Shown here piece after piece: positions 11,515 through 22,504 of a stretch of 64,000 nucleotides of DNA. The stretch is from Symbiodinium natans (taxonomy: Eukaryota > Sar > Dinophyceae > Suessiales > Symbiodiniaceae), in NCBI GenBank assembly GCA_905221605.1, contig CAJNDS010000272.1:75001-139000 (forward strand), read 5' to 3'. The position numbers and the translations under genes were made by a program. Under the pieces are notes generated by a model. That model ran no database searches, was not told where the DNA came from, and worked only from the letters and a program-made list of their open reading frames with translations. Each line of letters begins with the position of its first letter. Position 1 is the stretch's first letter.

Positions 11515-12060
11515 GCGGGCACTGTCCATCTGACCCTCCTTCTAGGCCTCAACCCTAAACCCTAAACCCTAAACCCTAAACCCTGAACCTGAAACCTGAA
11601 ACCCCAAACCCTAAACCTTCCAGCGTGTTGAGCGACACCTAATCCTCGTGCCAACCCCGGCCTTTTTATCCACGAGCTGGCTTCTAAGATTATGGGCCCT
11701 TGTCTAGGTTCCCTTCACTATAAGGGGTACACACTCTATTCCAGTAGAGATCCTGCTATGTTTACCCCGAAATATAAAAAAGATAAGTGCGCGGGACCTA
11801 GGGGGACCCAGAGACCTGGACTTGCCATGTTTTGGACTTTTCGTGGCTCTCGGGAGCAGGCGGGGCCAAGGCAAAAGACTCCAGGGCACGCAGAAACACC
11901 AAGAGGGTTTGGGGTTTAGGGTTTAGGGTTTAGGGTTTCGGGAATTGGAAGGCGCATGGCGCCAATAGTGCAAGCGGGCTTGGGGGAAGAAGCCAGACGT
12001 GTAGCCCACAATCCACCAAAGAACGACTCTACCCCCGCCCCCCCCCACCCCCCCAAATAG

Positions 12061-12205
12061 AACCAGATTCCGAAACCCGAAACCCGAAACCAGAAACCAG
12101 AAAACCCGAAAACCCGAAAACCCTAAAACCCGAAAAACCCGAAAAACCTAAAACCCGAAAAACCCGAAAAACCTAAAACCCGAAAAACCCGAAAAAGCCT
12201 AAAAC
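12061..12205. repeat. CCCGAAA / CCCGAAAAA variant array
   Basis: Units drift from CCCGAAA through CCAGAAA to CCCGAAAA and CCCGAAAAA within 150 bp. This is a locally homogenised derivative of the telomere heptamer with a T-to-G change and extra A bases. Confidence 0.75.
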
Positions 12206-12331
12206 CCTGCAGATTCCCTCCCTCCCCCCCCCTCCCCGCACCTTTGCGGTGCCGGCTGGGGTGCCACCGCCCTGCGCAGCCGCATCCATGAACCTGGTCG
12301 GGTTCGGAGTGCGCGGTTCGGCAAACTAGCA

Positions 12332-12455
12332 GAACCCTAAACCCTAAACCCTGAACCCTAAACCCTAAACCCTGAACCCTAAACCCTAAACCCTAAACCC
12401 TAAACCCTAAACCCTAAACCCTAAACCCTAAACCCTACCCCTAAACCCTAAACCT
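12332..12455. repeat. CCCTAAA array
   Basis: About 17 units with three CCCTGAA variants. Confidence 0.95.
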
Positions 12456-12959
12456 TGGGAAGGTAGAGCTTGATTCACAGGCGAGAGTTGTGTCCCTCCG
12501 CCGCCCCACCCACCCCAAAAAACCCCCACAAAAGCCCCTGCTTTCCGAAGCTGGGCAGGGAGATCTGATGCTCAATGCAAGGGATCCCTACTTATTTGAC
12601 CTGCCCACTTAATCCCGCGCGGCCACTTAAAACCCTGGGACCCTCAACACCAAAATTCCGGTGTAACTCCTTCTGCCGGGGGGCCATGTTGCATTGCTGC
12701 TCATGGTTGGGAGCTGCCCCCCGCCCAGCGCAATGCTTTGATCCACCCTGGTGCGGTGTTGGCGCGAACCGTGCGAAGCCGCTGGACGGACGAGTTGCAG
12801 TGTATTCCGTGCTGCAATCACCAAAAGCCCTGAAACCCCAACCCTAAACCCTAAACCCTAAGCCCTAAACCCTAGGGTTCAGGGCCCCAGCGCGGAACCG
12901 GCTGAAAAGGTTTCTGGAGTCTGAAGGGCCCCCAAGCCACCCAAACGTGAACCTTTGCA

Positions 12960-13056
12960 GTGCTGCGGAAGGGCAAGAAGCAGGCTCCTTCACATTGGCC
13001 TCCCACTCCAGGATATCTTTAAAGGCATCCTCCTCCTCCTGCGCGGTCCTCAGCAA
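12960..13056 (-). CDS. Possible minus-strand exon
   Basis: After TGCGCAG the frame reads EEEDAFKDILEWEAN and reaches a GTGAAG donor-like site. The acceptor, open frame and acidic helix make a reasonable internal exon. The poly-GAG context could inflate the impression. Confidence 0.35.
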
Positions 13057-13335
13057 TGCCAGGAACAGTCATTCAACCAGTAGGGGGAATGCTTGGTTTG
13101 CCCCTAAACCCTAAACCCTAAACCCCAAGCCCTAATCCCTAAACCCTAAACGAGGGCAGAGGAGGAGGAGGAGGAGGAGGAGGAGGAGGGGCAGGAAGGA
13201 TGCTTCCACCCCGGAACCTTCACCGCAACGCATCCGTCATGAACAAGCGCGCAGCCTTCTCTAAGCCCTCACACCCCTATAACGGCCTAAAGCCCTCAAC
13301 CCTGAACCCTACACCCTAAACCCCTAAACCCCAAG

Positions 13336-13415
13336 AACCTGAACCCTAAACCTAAACCCTGCTCAACCTCGATGGACCTGAACCCTAAACCTAAACCCTG
13401 CTCAACCTCGATGGG
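13336..13415. repeat. 40-bp tandem duplication
   Basis: A unit running from CCTGAACCCTAAACC to CAACCTCGATGG occurs twice, back to back. It includes non-telomeric sequence, so duplication here involves more than heptamer slippage. Confidence 0.8.
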
Positions 13416-13510
13416 CTGTGCAGGAGCTTTTTCTGCGGCACCCTCCGATTTCACAGCGCTGCTCTCTCGTGGAGGCCCATGGCTGCTCTCAGAGCGTTCG
13501 GTGCCTGTTG

Positions 13511-13615
13511 CAGGGTTTAGGGTTTAGGGTTTAGGGTTTAGGGTTTAGGGTTTAGGGTTTAGGGTTTAGGGTTTAGGGTTTAGGGTTTAGGGTTTAGGGT
13601 TTAGGGTTTAGGGTG
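13511..13615. repeat. TTTAGGG array (G-strand on plus)
   Basis: About 15 near-perfect TTTAGGG units. Confidence 0.95.
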
Positions 13616-13984
13616 TAGCTTTGCAACAATAGCAGGCAGTGTCGCGGGTGGTGTCTTGTGTCGAGAAGTCAGACATAAAGGGCCGGGCAGCCTTTGCAAA
13701 GCCTAATCTTCGATTCTCCACACCCCCTTGCTGCAACACCACAAGAATAGCAGCTGCAAAACCCCAAACTCCTAAGCCACTGTGTAGTAAGACCCCCCAA
13801 CCCTAAACCCTACACTCTAAACCCTGAACCCTGAACCCTGAACCCTGAACCCTAAACCCTAAACCCTAAACCCTGAACCCTGAACCCTAAACCCTAAACC
13901 CAGTCCGCCAGCAGATTGTTCTGGCCTGTGCCTGCTTCGCTGTGGATGGCGAGGGGCTTGTCGCTGGCTGGCTCCTTTGGACTT

Positions 13985-14064
13985 GGTTTAGGGTTTAGGG
14001 TTTAGGGTTTAGGGTTTAGGGTTTAGGGTTTAGGGTTTAGGGTTTAGGGTTTAGGGTTTAGGGT

Positions 14065-14131
<67 letters not shown>

Positions 14132-14134
14132 GTT

Positions 14135-14194
<60 letters not shown>

Positions 14195-14270
14195 GGTTTT
14201 GAGGGTTTTTATAGGGTTTAGGGTTTGGGGTTTGGGGTTTGGGGTTTAGGGTTTAGGGTTTAGGGCTACC
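13985..14270. repeat. TTTAGGG array with a TTGAGGG sub-array
   Basis: Perfect TTTAGGG units at 13985-14062 switch abruptly to about 19 TTGAGGG units (14063-14197), then to TTTGGGG and back to TTTAGGG. A block of one variant inside another indicates local amplification after mutation. Confidence 0.9.
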
Positions 14271-14289
14271 TTGACGTACCTTTAGTTGA

Positions 14290-17200
14290 GAAGATGGGGG
14301 AAAATTCTGCAGACATATGGGTTCATATGAGTTCTTTTTCATTGTTGCGGTTCTATACCAGCGTCTATTGCGTCTCCCAACATATCCGAACGCAACACGC
14401 AATCGGAAACGCGCCTCCAGCTGCGCATACGGCGGCTCAATCGTCTCTGCTGAGTCTCGTGGGCCTGCACATGCTCCAGCAGCAAACGGAACAGGTGCCT
14501 GCGTCCAAAAGTCTAAGCCAGCTAAGGTCAGCGTTCTTCTGAGGGCACGCTCGCGGGATGTGACATGATTCATGCCAAGGTTTGGGGATGCTTTGGTGGC
14601 AAGTGTCCCATTGCAGATGGAGCTCACGAGCACTTGTGCTTGCATGAACCCAGCTTGCACCCTCATGGCCAAACACCCGAAACAGATCAAAACAGTAGGG
14701 ATGAGAACGCAACCACCATGAAAGTCAAAACCATGCTACCAAGGCGCTTGGCTCCACGCCCTCTAAAACGTCCAGGGAAGCCTGCCGATGTTTTTTCCAA
14801 AAGGGAAATGTCTCGGGATGCAACCCGGGTCTTCGAAACGATGCACCCAAAAATCCCTTCACGTCACAACAGCGCCTCGACTTTGCCGGATTCTGCCGTG
14901 GGCTATGCAGGTGTTTTTGCTTCGACGTCTTCAACCATCGGCTATGTAAAACGTTCACAAACGAAAATCCAATGAGAAATCGAAGATGTACTATTTGGTC
15001 TTATCTACCCAGAGGCTTCGTAACCATGGGAAGCATCCATTGCAAACGCCGACAGCCCAGTGGACCCGCCTCCGGCTGTGCATCCAGCGGTTCACTCGGC
15101 ACTGCTGCATATGTCGGGCCTGCACATGCATTGCAACGGTCGCAACGGTTGCCACAACGCGTTTTGCTGAGGGCACGCTCGCGGGATGTGAAATGATTCA
15201 TGCCAACGTTTGAGGATGCTTTGGTGGCAAGGGTCCCATGCGTGAAGAGTCTGCCGATTCGGAATGTAAGCCGATCAGCTATCTGAAGGCTTGGGTGTGG
15301 GAGCAAGGTCCACATTCTACATACGTGCCAAGATCCGCGTCAGGATATGCAAGGACACGGGAGCACACCACAGCTAGTGCAGCAAGATTGTCAGTGGATC
15401 GGATGCCGCCAAGAGATCAAACGATAGATTAGCCTCAGCAGTTTCTCTTCTGAGCCCACAACCTCAACCTCACACCCAAACACCCGAAACAGATCAAAAC
15501 GGTAGGGATGAGAAAGCAAAAACTAAGCCGCAGATATGAGGCGCGCTCTGCCCACACAAGAACCACACTGGCAGTCAAACCGTGCTGCCAAAGCGCTTGG
15601 CTCCAAGCCCTCTGAGACGTCCGGCGAAGCCTGCCGATGTCTTTGAGAACGGGAATTGTTTGGGGATGCAACTCTGGTCTTCAAAACCATGCGCCCAAGA
15701 GACCCCCCCCCCCCCGCCCACCCCCACATCACAACAGCAAACCCCGCATGTGGACCGTTCCCGCCTCCGGCTGCACATGCGACGGCTCACTCGCCACTGC
15801 TGAATCTCGTGGGCCTGCACATGCCCCCGCAGCAGTCGGAACAGGTGCGTGCGGAACTCACACACCAAACAAGCCGATACTTTCACTTCATGTGGCATCC
15901 ATATCAGCGTTTGAGTTTGAGGCTTCTGCTCTCAAGCGATGCTTTACGCCCGAGACAGATCAAAACAGGAGGGCAAAGCTAAGCCCCAGATTTGGAGGAC
16001 GCTCTGCCCACACAAGAACCACCCTGGAAGTCAAGACCATGCTGCCAAGGCGCTTGGCTCCACGCCCTCTGAGGCGTTCAGGGAAGCCTGCCGATGTTTT
16101 TTCCAAAAGGGAATTGTCTCGGGATGCAACTCGGGGTCTTCAAAACGATGCACCCCAAGAACCCCTTCACGTCACAACAGCGCCTCGACTTTGCCGGCTT
16201 CTGCCGTGGGCTATGCAGGTGCTTTTGCTTCGACGTCTTCAGCCACTGTCTATGTAAAACGTTCACAAACGAAAATCCAATGAGAAATCGAGGATGTACT
16301 ATTTGGTCTTATCTACCCAGAGGCTTCGTAACCATGGGAAGCATCCATTGCAAACGCCGACAGCCCAGTGGACCCGCCTCCGGCTGTGCATCCAGCGGTT
16401 CACTCGGCACTGCTGCATATCTCGGGCCTGCACATGCATTGCAAGAGTCGCAACGGTTGCCACCGGGATGTAAAATGATTCATGCCAACGTTTGAGGATC
16501 CTTTGGTGGTAAGGGTCCCATTGCAGATGAAGCTCGCGAGCACTTCTGCTTGCATGAAGAGTCTGCCGATTCGGAATGTAAGCCGATCAACTCTCTGAAG
16601 GCTTGGGTCTGGGAGCAAGGTCCACATTCTACATACGTGACAAGATCTGCGCCAAGATATGCAAGGACACGGGAGCACACCACAGCTAGTGCAGCAAGAT
16701 TGTCAGTGCCAAGAGATCAAACGATAGATTGGCCTCAGCCGTTTCTCTTCTGAGCCCACAACCTCAACCTCACACCCAAACACCCGAAACAGATCAAAAC
16801 GGGAGGGATGAGAAAGCAAAAACTAAGCCGCAGATTTGAGGCGCGCTCTGCCCACACAAGAACCACCCTGGAAGTCAAACCGTGCTGCCAAAGCGCTTGG
16901 CTCCAAGCCCTCTGAGACGTCCGGCGAAGCCTGCCGATGTCTTTGAGAACGGGAATTGTTTGGGGATGCAACTCTGGTCTTCAAAACCATGCGCCCAAGA
17001 GACCCCCCCCCCCCGCCGTGGACCGTTCCCGCCTCCGGCTGCACATGCGACGGCTCACTCGCCACTGCTGAATCTCGTGGGCCTGCGCACGCCCCCGCAG
17101 CAGTCGGAAGAGGTGAGGGCGGGACTCACACACCAAACAAGCCGGCACTTTCAGTGGACGTGACATCCATATCAACGTTTGAGTTTGAGGCTTCTGCTCT

Positions 17201-17480
17201 CAAGCGATGCTTTACGCCCGAAACGGATGAGCACGCAAAACTAAGCCGCAGATTTGAAGGACGCTCTGCCCACACAAGAACCACCCTGGAAGTCAAGACC
17301 TTGCTGCCAAAGGCGCTTGGCTCCAAGCCCTCGGAGGCGTTCAGGGGAGCCTGCCGGCGTCTCTTGGGAATGGTCTGGGGATGCAACCCGGGTCTTCGAA
17401 ACGATGCACCCCAAGAACCCCCTCACCTTACGGCTTTGCCTGATAGCACACCACCCCACGATAGCTGTTGGGCCACCGAA
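14290..17480. repeat. Segmentally duplicated mosaic of two modules
   Basis: A module around GCTTGGCTCC...GCCTGCCGATGTTTTT recurs at about 14735, 15582, 16041, 16886 and 17305, and again at 20735. A second module around CCTCCGGCTG...GGGCCTGCACATGC recurs at about 14415, 15065, 15755, 16375 and 17030, and again at 20395 and 20995. Blocks 14690-15990 and 15990-17290 form a tandem duplication with an offset of about 1.3 kb (for example GGATGTACTATTTGG at about 14984 and 16292). Frames are not conserved between copies, so I treat the unit as a non-coding repeat. Confidence 0.7.
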
Positions 17481-17521
17481 CAGCGCACCTCGACGGTGGC
17501 TTCCACGTGAGCGGAAGCCCC

Positions 17522-19903
17522 TCAAACAACAAACTCAGAATCAGCTGCCGTCACCCGTAAGAGTGCACAGCCTCTGGACAGGGGCACCTGGGCATCTACC
17601 ACACCCGCTCTCACCGAGTGACTCTGCACTGGTATCCAATGCCCTTCGCGTCCCGGGTGAAGCGCAGAGAATGCGAGGGATGAAGATGTGGGCAAGCCCC
17701 GCAGCCTCACTGTAGCGAGATTCGTGCCGTTGCCTGCAAGCACGAGTGGGTATAGAAACCCACCATTGCCTTTGAAGGCATTGGCCTTCACATGTGGTGG
17801 TGATACCCTGATTGGGCGCGCATCAAGAACCCATGAGGTGTTGCGAATGCTCTCAAACATCTTACCGTATTGCAGGTACTGAGCCTCAACATCTGCTCCA
17901 GGATTGATGGCATGGTCGTTCATGGGAAAGGGCGCCATAGGGAACACCGCCATCCTCAGATGCGTCTGAAAATACGCATCCGGATCTGCGATGACGTCCG
18001 CCGCCTTGTAGGTCCACAAAATCGAGGTGGTATGAAGACCCAGGATGCCAACAGCATTGAGATCTGAGCCTTCCGAGAAACTTCCATCAAAGTGCCGCAT
18101 GAAGGGGAGCCAAGCATAACCGCAGAGGTTGTTCAACATGACCTTCGGGCTGCCAGGTGCACTGTCAAGCATCTTCCGTACAGCTGCCAGTATCTGCAGG
18201 TACGAGCGCTTGAAAGACCAGCCCGGCTTGGTTCCAACAAGGGTGTGGTTGTCATCTGGCCCCTCAAAACTGACGACCTGATTCCAGTCAGACCTGTCAA
18301 CCACCAAGCCTTGGAAGTGGGTTAACCTCCCCAACTTCCGTTTCACCTGTGACAGCAATGATCTGTCATAGCCGAACCCAGCTCGTGGATCAACCACCAC
18401 CGATTTCTGCCACGAGTACTGCACCTTTTCATGGACTGGCGCCCATGACTGAGAATCGCAATTCACGCGACTTGAACAAGCATAGTTGGTCAACAGAGCA
18501 GGCCTGAAATTGTCCATAAGGTACTGCGTTGCGTTCTGCCAATGGCGCTCGTCCAATGCAGGTGGAATGTCACGCCAGGGGCCCGGGGCAACATCTCTGC
18601 CAAATTCGAAAACATTGAAATAGCTCAAAGTACTGAATCCCTGCAGCTGGACTCGCGCATAATAGCTGTCGATGCTGTCAAGCGAAACGTTTTGGTGCTT
18701 CTGAGTGCCTTCAGGATCGTTCTGCCAAGTGGCGCTCGACGAGGACATGGGTGGCAGAAACATCCCCATGTAAGGGAAAAACCTCCCACTGAGGTCCCAG
18801 TTGACATGGTACGCCATCTGCTTCCACTTGGGGCTCGTCAGGTCACCAAGGAATGAAGAATAAGAGCCCAAGCCGTCGAACTGCCTTGCCTTCGCAAACG
18901 TTGGCATCCAAAATCTTGGATACTGTTGCACAGACCACGCAAGGCCAGGTCGAAAGCAGGCGTCGCGGTGGGGAACAAGATCAAACGCACGACGGTGGAC
19001 GATTCCAGGAGCTATGCGAAGCATGTGGTGTGAGATTGCCAGTGAGGCTGGCCCGTTACAATCTTCGGGCTTCGTGCAATTTGCACCTCCGCTGCCGCTG
19101 ATGTTGAGCCACCCCTCCGGCGTCGGTTCATCATTCGGATCGCCTACAAGCGAGATGGCAACGCCAGAACGGGCCTCCAGTACGGAAACGTGCTCGGCAA
19201 CCAGAAAGTCTGGGTTGCCAAGGCTGCTTGCCTGCCCGAGGGCATACTTGCCGCTCCACCAGGAGAAGCCACCATCGGAAGGCAGCAGTGCATCAATGTT
19301 GCCTCTCCTAGTTCATGGTCGGGATAATCTAAACACATTTAAACTCATTCCTTATTGGGTTTAAGTACCCTTAAAGATGTAAAATGGTACCCATCTATGA
19401 CAAAGTCTCCGGTTCCAGGGAGCCCACAGCTTGAGCCTGCCTGCCTGGTGAAAAGTCAAGTTGAGTCGCACTGGCGACGTCCATGGTGCTCGGACATCAG
19501 AACCACTGGGAAAAAAACCCTCCACGGCGAGCTCCAGGCGCAGGGAGCTGGGTCTGGGAATCAAGGTAAGGTTCACCCAGGCATGCTGTGCACGGCATGA
19601 TGCAAGGAGACACACCTTCGACGATAGGCGCAGACTGCCCAGTGCAACATCAGATTGGGCAAATGTTTCTAAAACTTTTGTTCCAGCAATGCCAGCACCT
19701 CCTTGCAGCGATGGGAGGAGAGTGCCGTAAGAAGTGATACTCGCGAGACTGTTCGTCTGGGGGTCCACCGTTACCTCCATTGTGCCGTCACCAGACCTCA
19801 CAGTGGGGCGCCGTGCATCAGCCGAACTTCTGTGAGGAAGGCACCATACGGAAACAAATGTCCAAGCCAGCAGTATAGAAGTCGCTGTACGAGTTGCGAT
19901 CAT
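17522..19903 (-). CDS. Secreted glycoside-hydrolase-like protein, two exons
   Basis: Exon 1 (19410-19903) begins at an ATG giving MIATRTATSILLAWTFVSVW, a signal peptide. Exon 2 (17522-19307) completes the frame. The exons total 2,280 nt, 759 codons plus a stop. The join is in phase 2 and rebuilds WNRRGNIDALLPSDGGF. The mature protein has a beta-rich N-terminal part (residues about 25-220). A long C-terminal part follows that resembles a TIM-barrel hydrolase: RPGLAWSVQQYPRFWMPTF, HFQGLVVDRSDWNQVV with a candidate catalytic Asp, and a late beta domain. Several N-x-S/T sites fit secretion. I infer a carbohydrate-active enzyme from layout and motifs, but not the substrate or GH family. The 102-bp intron is an introner. 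An upstream in-frame extension to 20077 exists but lacks the signal peptide position. Confidence 0.75.
19308..19409 (-). mobile_element. Introner element (intron 1 of the hydrolase-like gene)
   Basis: On the minus strand the 102-bp intron runs GAGACTTTGTC...AACTAG. GGAGA occurs at both ends as an apparent target-site duplication, so GA-AG splicing restores the frame exactly. The core GGGTACC...TTACATC...GGGTACTTAAACCC is shared with introns at 45605-45709 and 49087-49188. Confidence 0.8.
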
Positions 19904-20389
19904 TTGAGCTTCCCAAGTGCCGAGACTGGGATGGTCGTGAGCTGGCAAGGGGCAGGCCCTGTAATCATTGCTACTCTGGAGCAAACGGCTGTTGCGGCAT
20001 GCCAAGGTCCATGAGACAGTGGAACCGATTTGCGAGTGACCGAAGCAAGGGGCAGGAAGGAGAGATGCCCTCATCACATAAAATCAGCCCCCCCCCCCCC
20101 TGGGCCTTGTGAGCGCAAGAAAGAGGACCGTCAGATGCAAAAACCGACTGCTAGAGAAGACAGCTGGCTGGAAAAGTGCACAAGACCACCAGGGCACCAC
20201 CCCCCCCCCCCCCCCCCCCCCAATTCAACTAAGAAGTGGAACGGAGGTCTGCAATCATGTCTATGTAGACCTGCGCAAACGAAAATCAGTACACTGGAAG
20301 AATTGGGACACAAGACTTGGTCTTATCTACACAGAGGCTTCTCGAGCATGAGTGCAGGGCGACGTCCAGTGCACATGTCCACTGCGCAG

Positions 20390-21080
20390 TGGACCTGCCT
20401 CCGGCGGCGCATCCGGCGGCTCACTCGGCACTGCTGAATACCGCGGGCCTGCACACGCATTGCAACAGCCGGAACAGGTGCCGTGGCACTGACACAGAAA
20501 GCCAGCGAACGTCAAGGGCATGCTCAGTGGAGGTGAACATGAACAGAACTCATTACGTGAAAAAACAGATTCGGAATGCACGCCCAATCAACTCTCTGCA
20601 GGCTTCCGTTTAGCAAGGGCCACACTTTATCAGACTCTATCACCTTCTCAACATGAGGAGGCCCCGCAAACATGTGCAAGGATACCGCAGCTTGCCACGA
20701 GGCTGTCTAATCACCCTGGAAGTCAAACTGCGCCGCCAAGGCACTTGGCTCCAAGCCCTCTGAGGCGTTCGGGGGAGCCTGCCGATGTTTTTGGGAAAGG
20801 GAATCGTTTCGGGATGCACCTCGAGTCAACAAAAAGATGCGCCCAAGAGACTCCCCGGCCAACCCCACATCACAACAGCACCTCGACTTTGCCTTTGCCT
20901 GAATTGGGTTGCATGCTACGAGCTGTTCCCGGACCGACATCCGTTTGCAAAACGTCAACAGCTCCTGGCCACGTGCTCGGCAAGTGCAGTGGACCTGCCT
21001 CCGGCTGCGCATCCGGCGGCGCGCTCGGCACTGCTGAATCTCGTGCGCCTGCGCATGCTTCGAGGTGGAAAGCGGGTCTT
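20390..21080. repeat. Diverged copies of the 14-17 kb modules
   Basis: Both modules described at 14290-17480 recur here (CCTCCGGC... at about 20397 and 20998; GCTTGGCTCC-like text at about 20744), separated from the main block by the hydrolase-like gene. Poly-C runs of 10-18 bases lie nearby at 20090 and 20203. Confidence 0.65.
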
Positions 21081-21395
21081 TGAGTTGGCAGACGTGACTC
21101 CGTAAAGCTAGCGCCGGTCAGGGTTCCAGCGATGGACTCCCTACTGGATGTCCCCATGATATCCCATTCCGATGGTCTTGGCGAGCAGTTCAGCCAGACG
21201 ACTATGCCAGCACGTGCCCTAAACCCTAAAGCCAAGACCCTTCCCAACCTCAAGGAGTCTTGGCGGCGAGCCCTAAACCCTGAAGCCCTAAGCCCTCAAC
21301 CCCCAAACCCTAAACCCTAAAATCCTAAACCCTAAGATCCTAAACCCTAAAACCCTAAACCCTCAACCCTAAAACCCCCGCTTGATGCTTAGCAT

Positions 21396-21756
21396 CTAGG
21401 GCTCCAAGGCGCCCTGCGAGACATCGGGCGTGTCCGTGGGGTCCTCCCAGGGACAGCTAGGGCACTTAAGATCTCTTGGGCTTGGTGTTGCTCAAGTGCT
21501 GCTGCTGCTTATGTGAATATATACATATACTTATATATGTATATATCTATATATATTTTTGTTTTGCTGTATTTTCTTGTACTATGATACAATACAGTGC
21601 AGCATGGCAGTCAAAAAATAACAATATGGTACAATAGCAGCAGGCCAAACTACACTCATATTGTACAAGTGCAACTCACATAATGCAATCTCTCGCCTCC
21701 CGCCGCTGCGACACTTTCTGATGCCTTTTCCAGCGTCGGCCGAAGCCAAGGCAGAG
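21396..21756 (-). CDS. Last two exons of a minus-strand gene, unknown product
   Basis: Exon 21680-21756 follows a CCCCACAG acceptor and ends ATTAT|GTGAGT, a strong donor. Exon 21396-21456 follows CCCTAG and ends with TAG. The lengths (77 and 61 nt) join in phase. The peptide reads LCLGFGRRWKRHQKVSQRRE, then ARDCIICPWEDPTDTPDVSQ, then GALEP. The 223-bp intron is A/T-rich and contains TATATA runs. Upstream exons are not in the next 300 bp: a TTTAGGG array and then the LTR element lie there, possibly inside the preceding intron. No family recognised. Confidence 0.55.
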
Positions 21757-21784
21757 CTGTGGGGCAGAGTCAGAAAAGCCGCCG

Positions 21785-21928
21785 TTAGGGTTTAGGGTTT
21801 AGGGTTTAGGGTTTAGGGTTTAGGGTTTAGGGTTTAGGGTTTAGGGTTTAGGGTTTAGGGTTTAGGGTTTAGGGTTTAGGGTTTAGGGTTTAGGGTTTAG
21901 GGTTTAGGGTTTAGGGTTTAGGGTTTAG
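21785..21928. repeat. TTTAGGG array (G-strand on plus)
   Basis: About 20 almost perfect heptamers. Confidence 0.95.
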
Positions 21929-22078
21929 ACCCTTCGGGTACTTGAGGTAGTACCCTTGGGTGTTGGGGGTCCCTGTTTCAGGATCCTTGAGGGAGTATAA
22001 GGGCCATATTCGGAGTAGATTAAGGGGAACCTTTAGGGGCACAACCTTAGGGGTACGAGTCTTCATCCCTTGACGAAA

Positions 22079-22151
22079 CTAAACCCTAAACCCTAAACCC
22101 TAAACCCTAAACCCTAAACCCTAAACCCTAAACCCTAAACCCTAAACCCTA
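22079..22151. repeat. CCCTAAA array interrupted by the LTR element
   Basis: About 10 perfect CCCTAAA units run directly into the 5' LTR. The array resumes at 30948 after the 3' LTR. Confidence 0.95.
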
Positions 22152-22438
22152 TGCGGAGCTGCAATTGGTATTGTAGAAAGGAGTTAGTGTTGGAAGTTGG
22201 AAGGGTTAATGAACCCGGTAATCGTATTTGGCTCAAGATGGGCTTGAACAGAAAGCCACAAGTTCAAAAAGTAGTGCCTGGGTTCTTAGGGTTTGGTAAG
22301 GGTGTGGATTCCTTCCCCCTTTCCTTCCCCCCTGGGTTGCTCTTATCCGTGTTCTTGGTTGTTTCTTGGTTCGATCTGGGAAATATAAGTTCAGGGCGAT
22401 TAGGGGAGTTGATTTCCTTCCTTGGTTGTCCCCCCGTA
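22152..22438 (+). repeat. 5' LTR
   Basis: 287 bp, 286 of 287 identical to 30661-30947. It contains TTTGGCTCAAG at 22227-22237, an 11-base match to the 3' end of the dinoflagellate spliced leader. An open frame crosses the LTR but is unlikely to be the true protein start. Confidence 0.9.
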
Positions 22439-22452
22439 GGTTATGAGCCCAA
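22439..22452 (+). promoter_or_regulatory. Primer-binding site, half-tRNA-Met type
   Basis: GGTTATGAGCCCAA starts at the base after the LTR. Its complement TTGGGCTCATAACC looks like a Met-tRNA anticodon stem-loop rather than a tRNA 3' end. Copia and Ty5 prime from such internal tRNA fragments. Confidence 0.65.
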
Positions 22453-22504
22453 ATTAGGTTCCCTGCGGTTAAGTGTTCTTTCAAGGTTTTGGGATCAAGA
22501 AGCA

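Noticed and set aside
13160-13190. GAG-rich tract as acidic coding repeat
   Set aside because: Simple trinucleotide repeat flanked by CCCTAAA and non-coding sequence.
15637-16257. 206-residue plus-strand frame in the duplicated region
   Set aside because: The equivalent frames in the other module copies are broken or shifted, so conservation is not at the protein level.
22151-22504. Element protein starting at ATG 22151
   Set aside because: That ATG straddles the repeat/LTR border and the frame then crosses the LTR and primer site; the first ATG after them is 22505.
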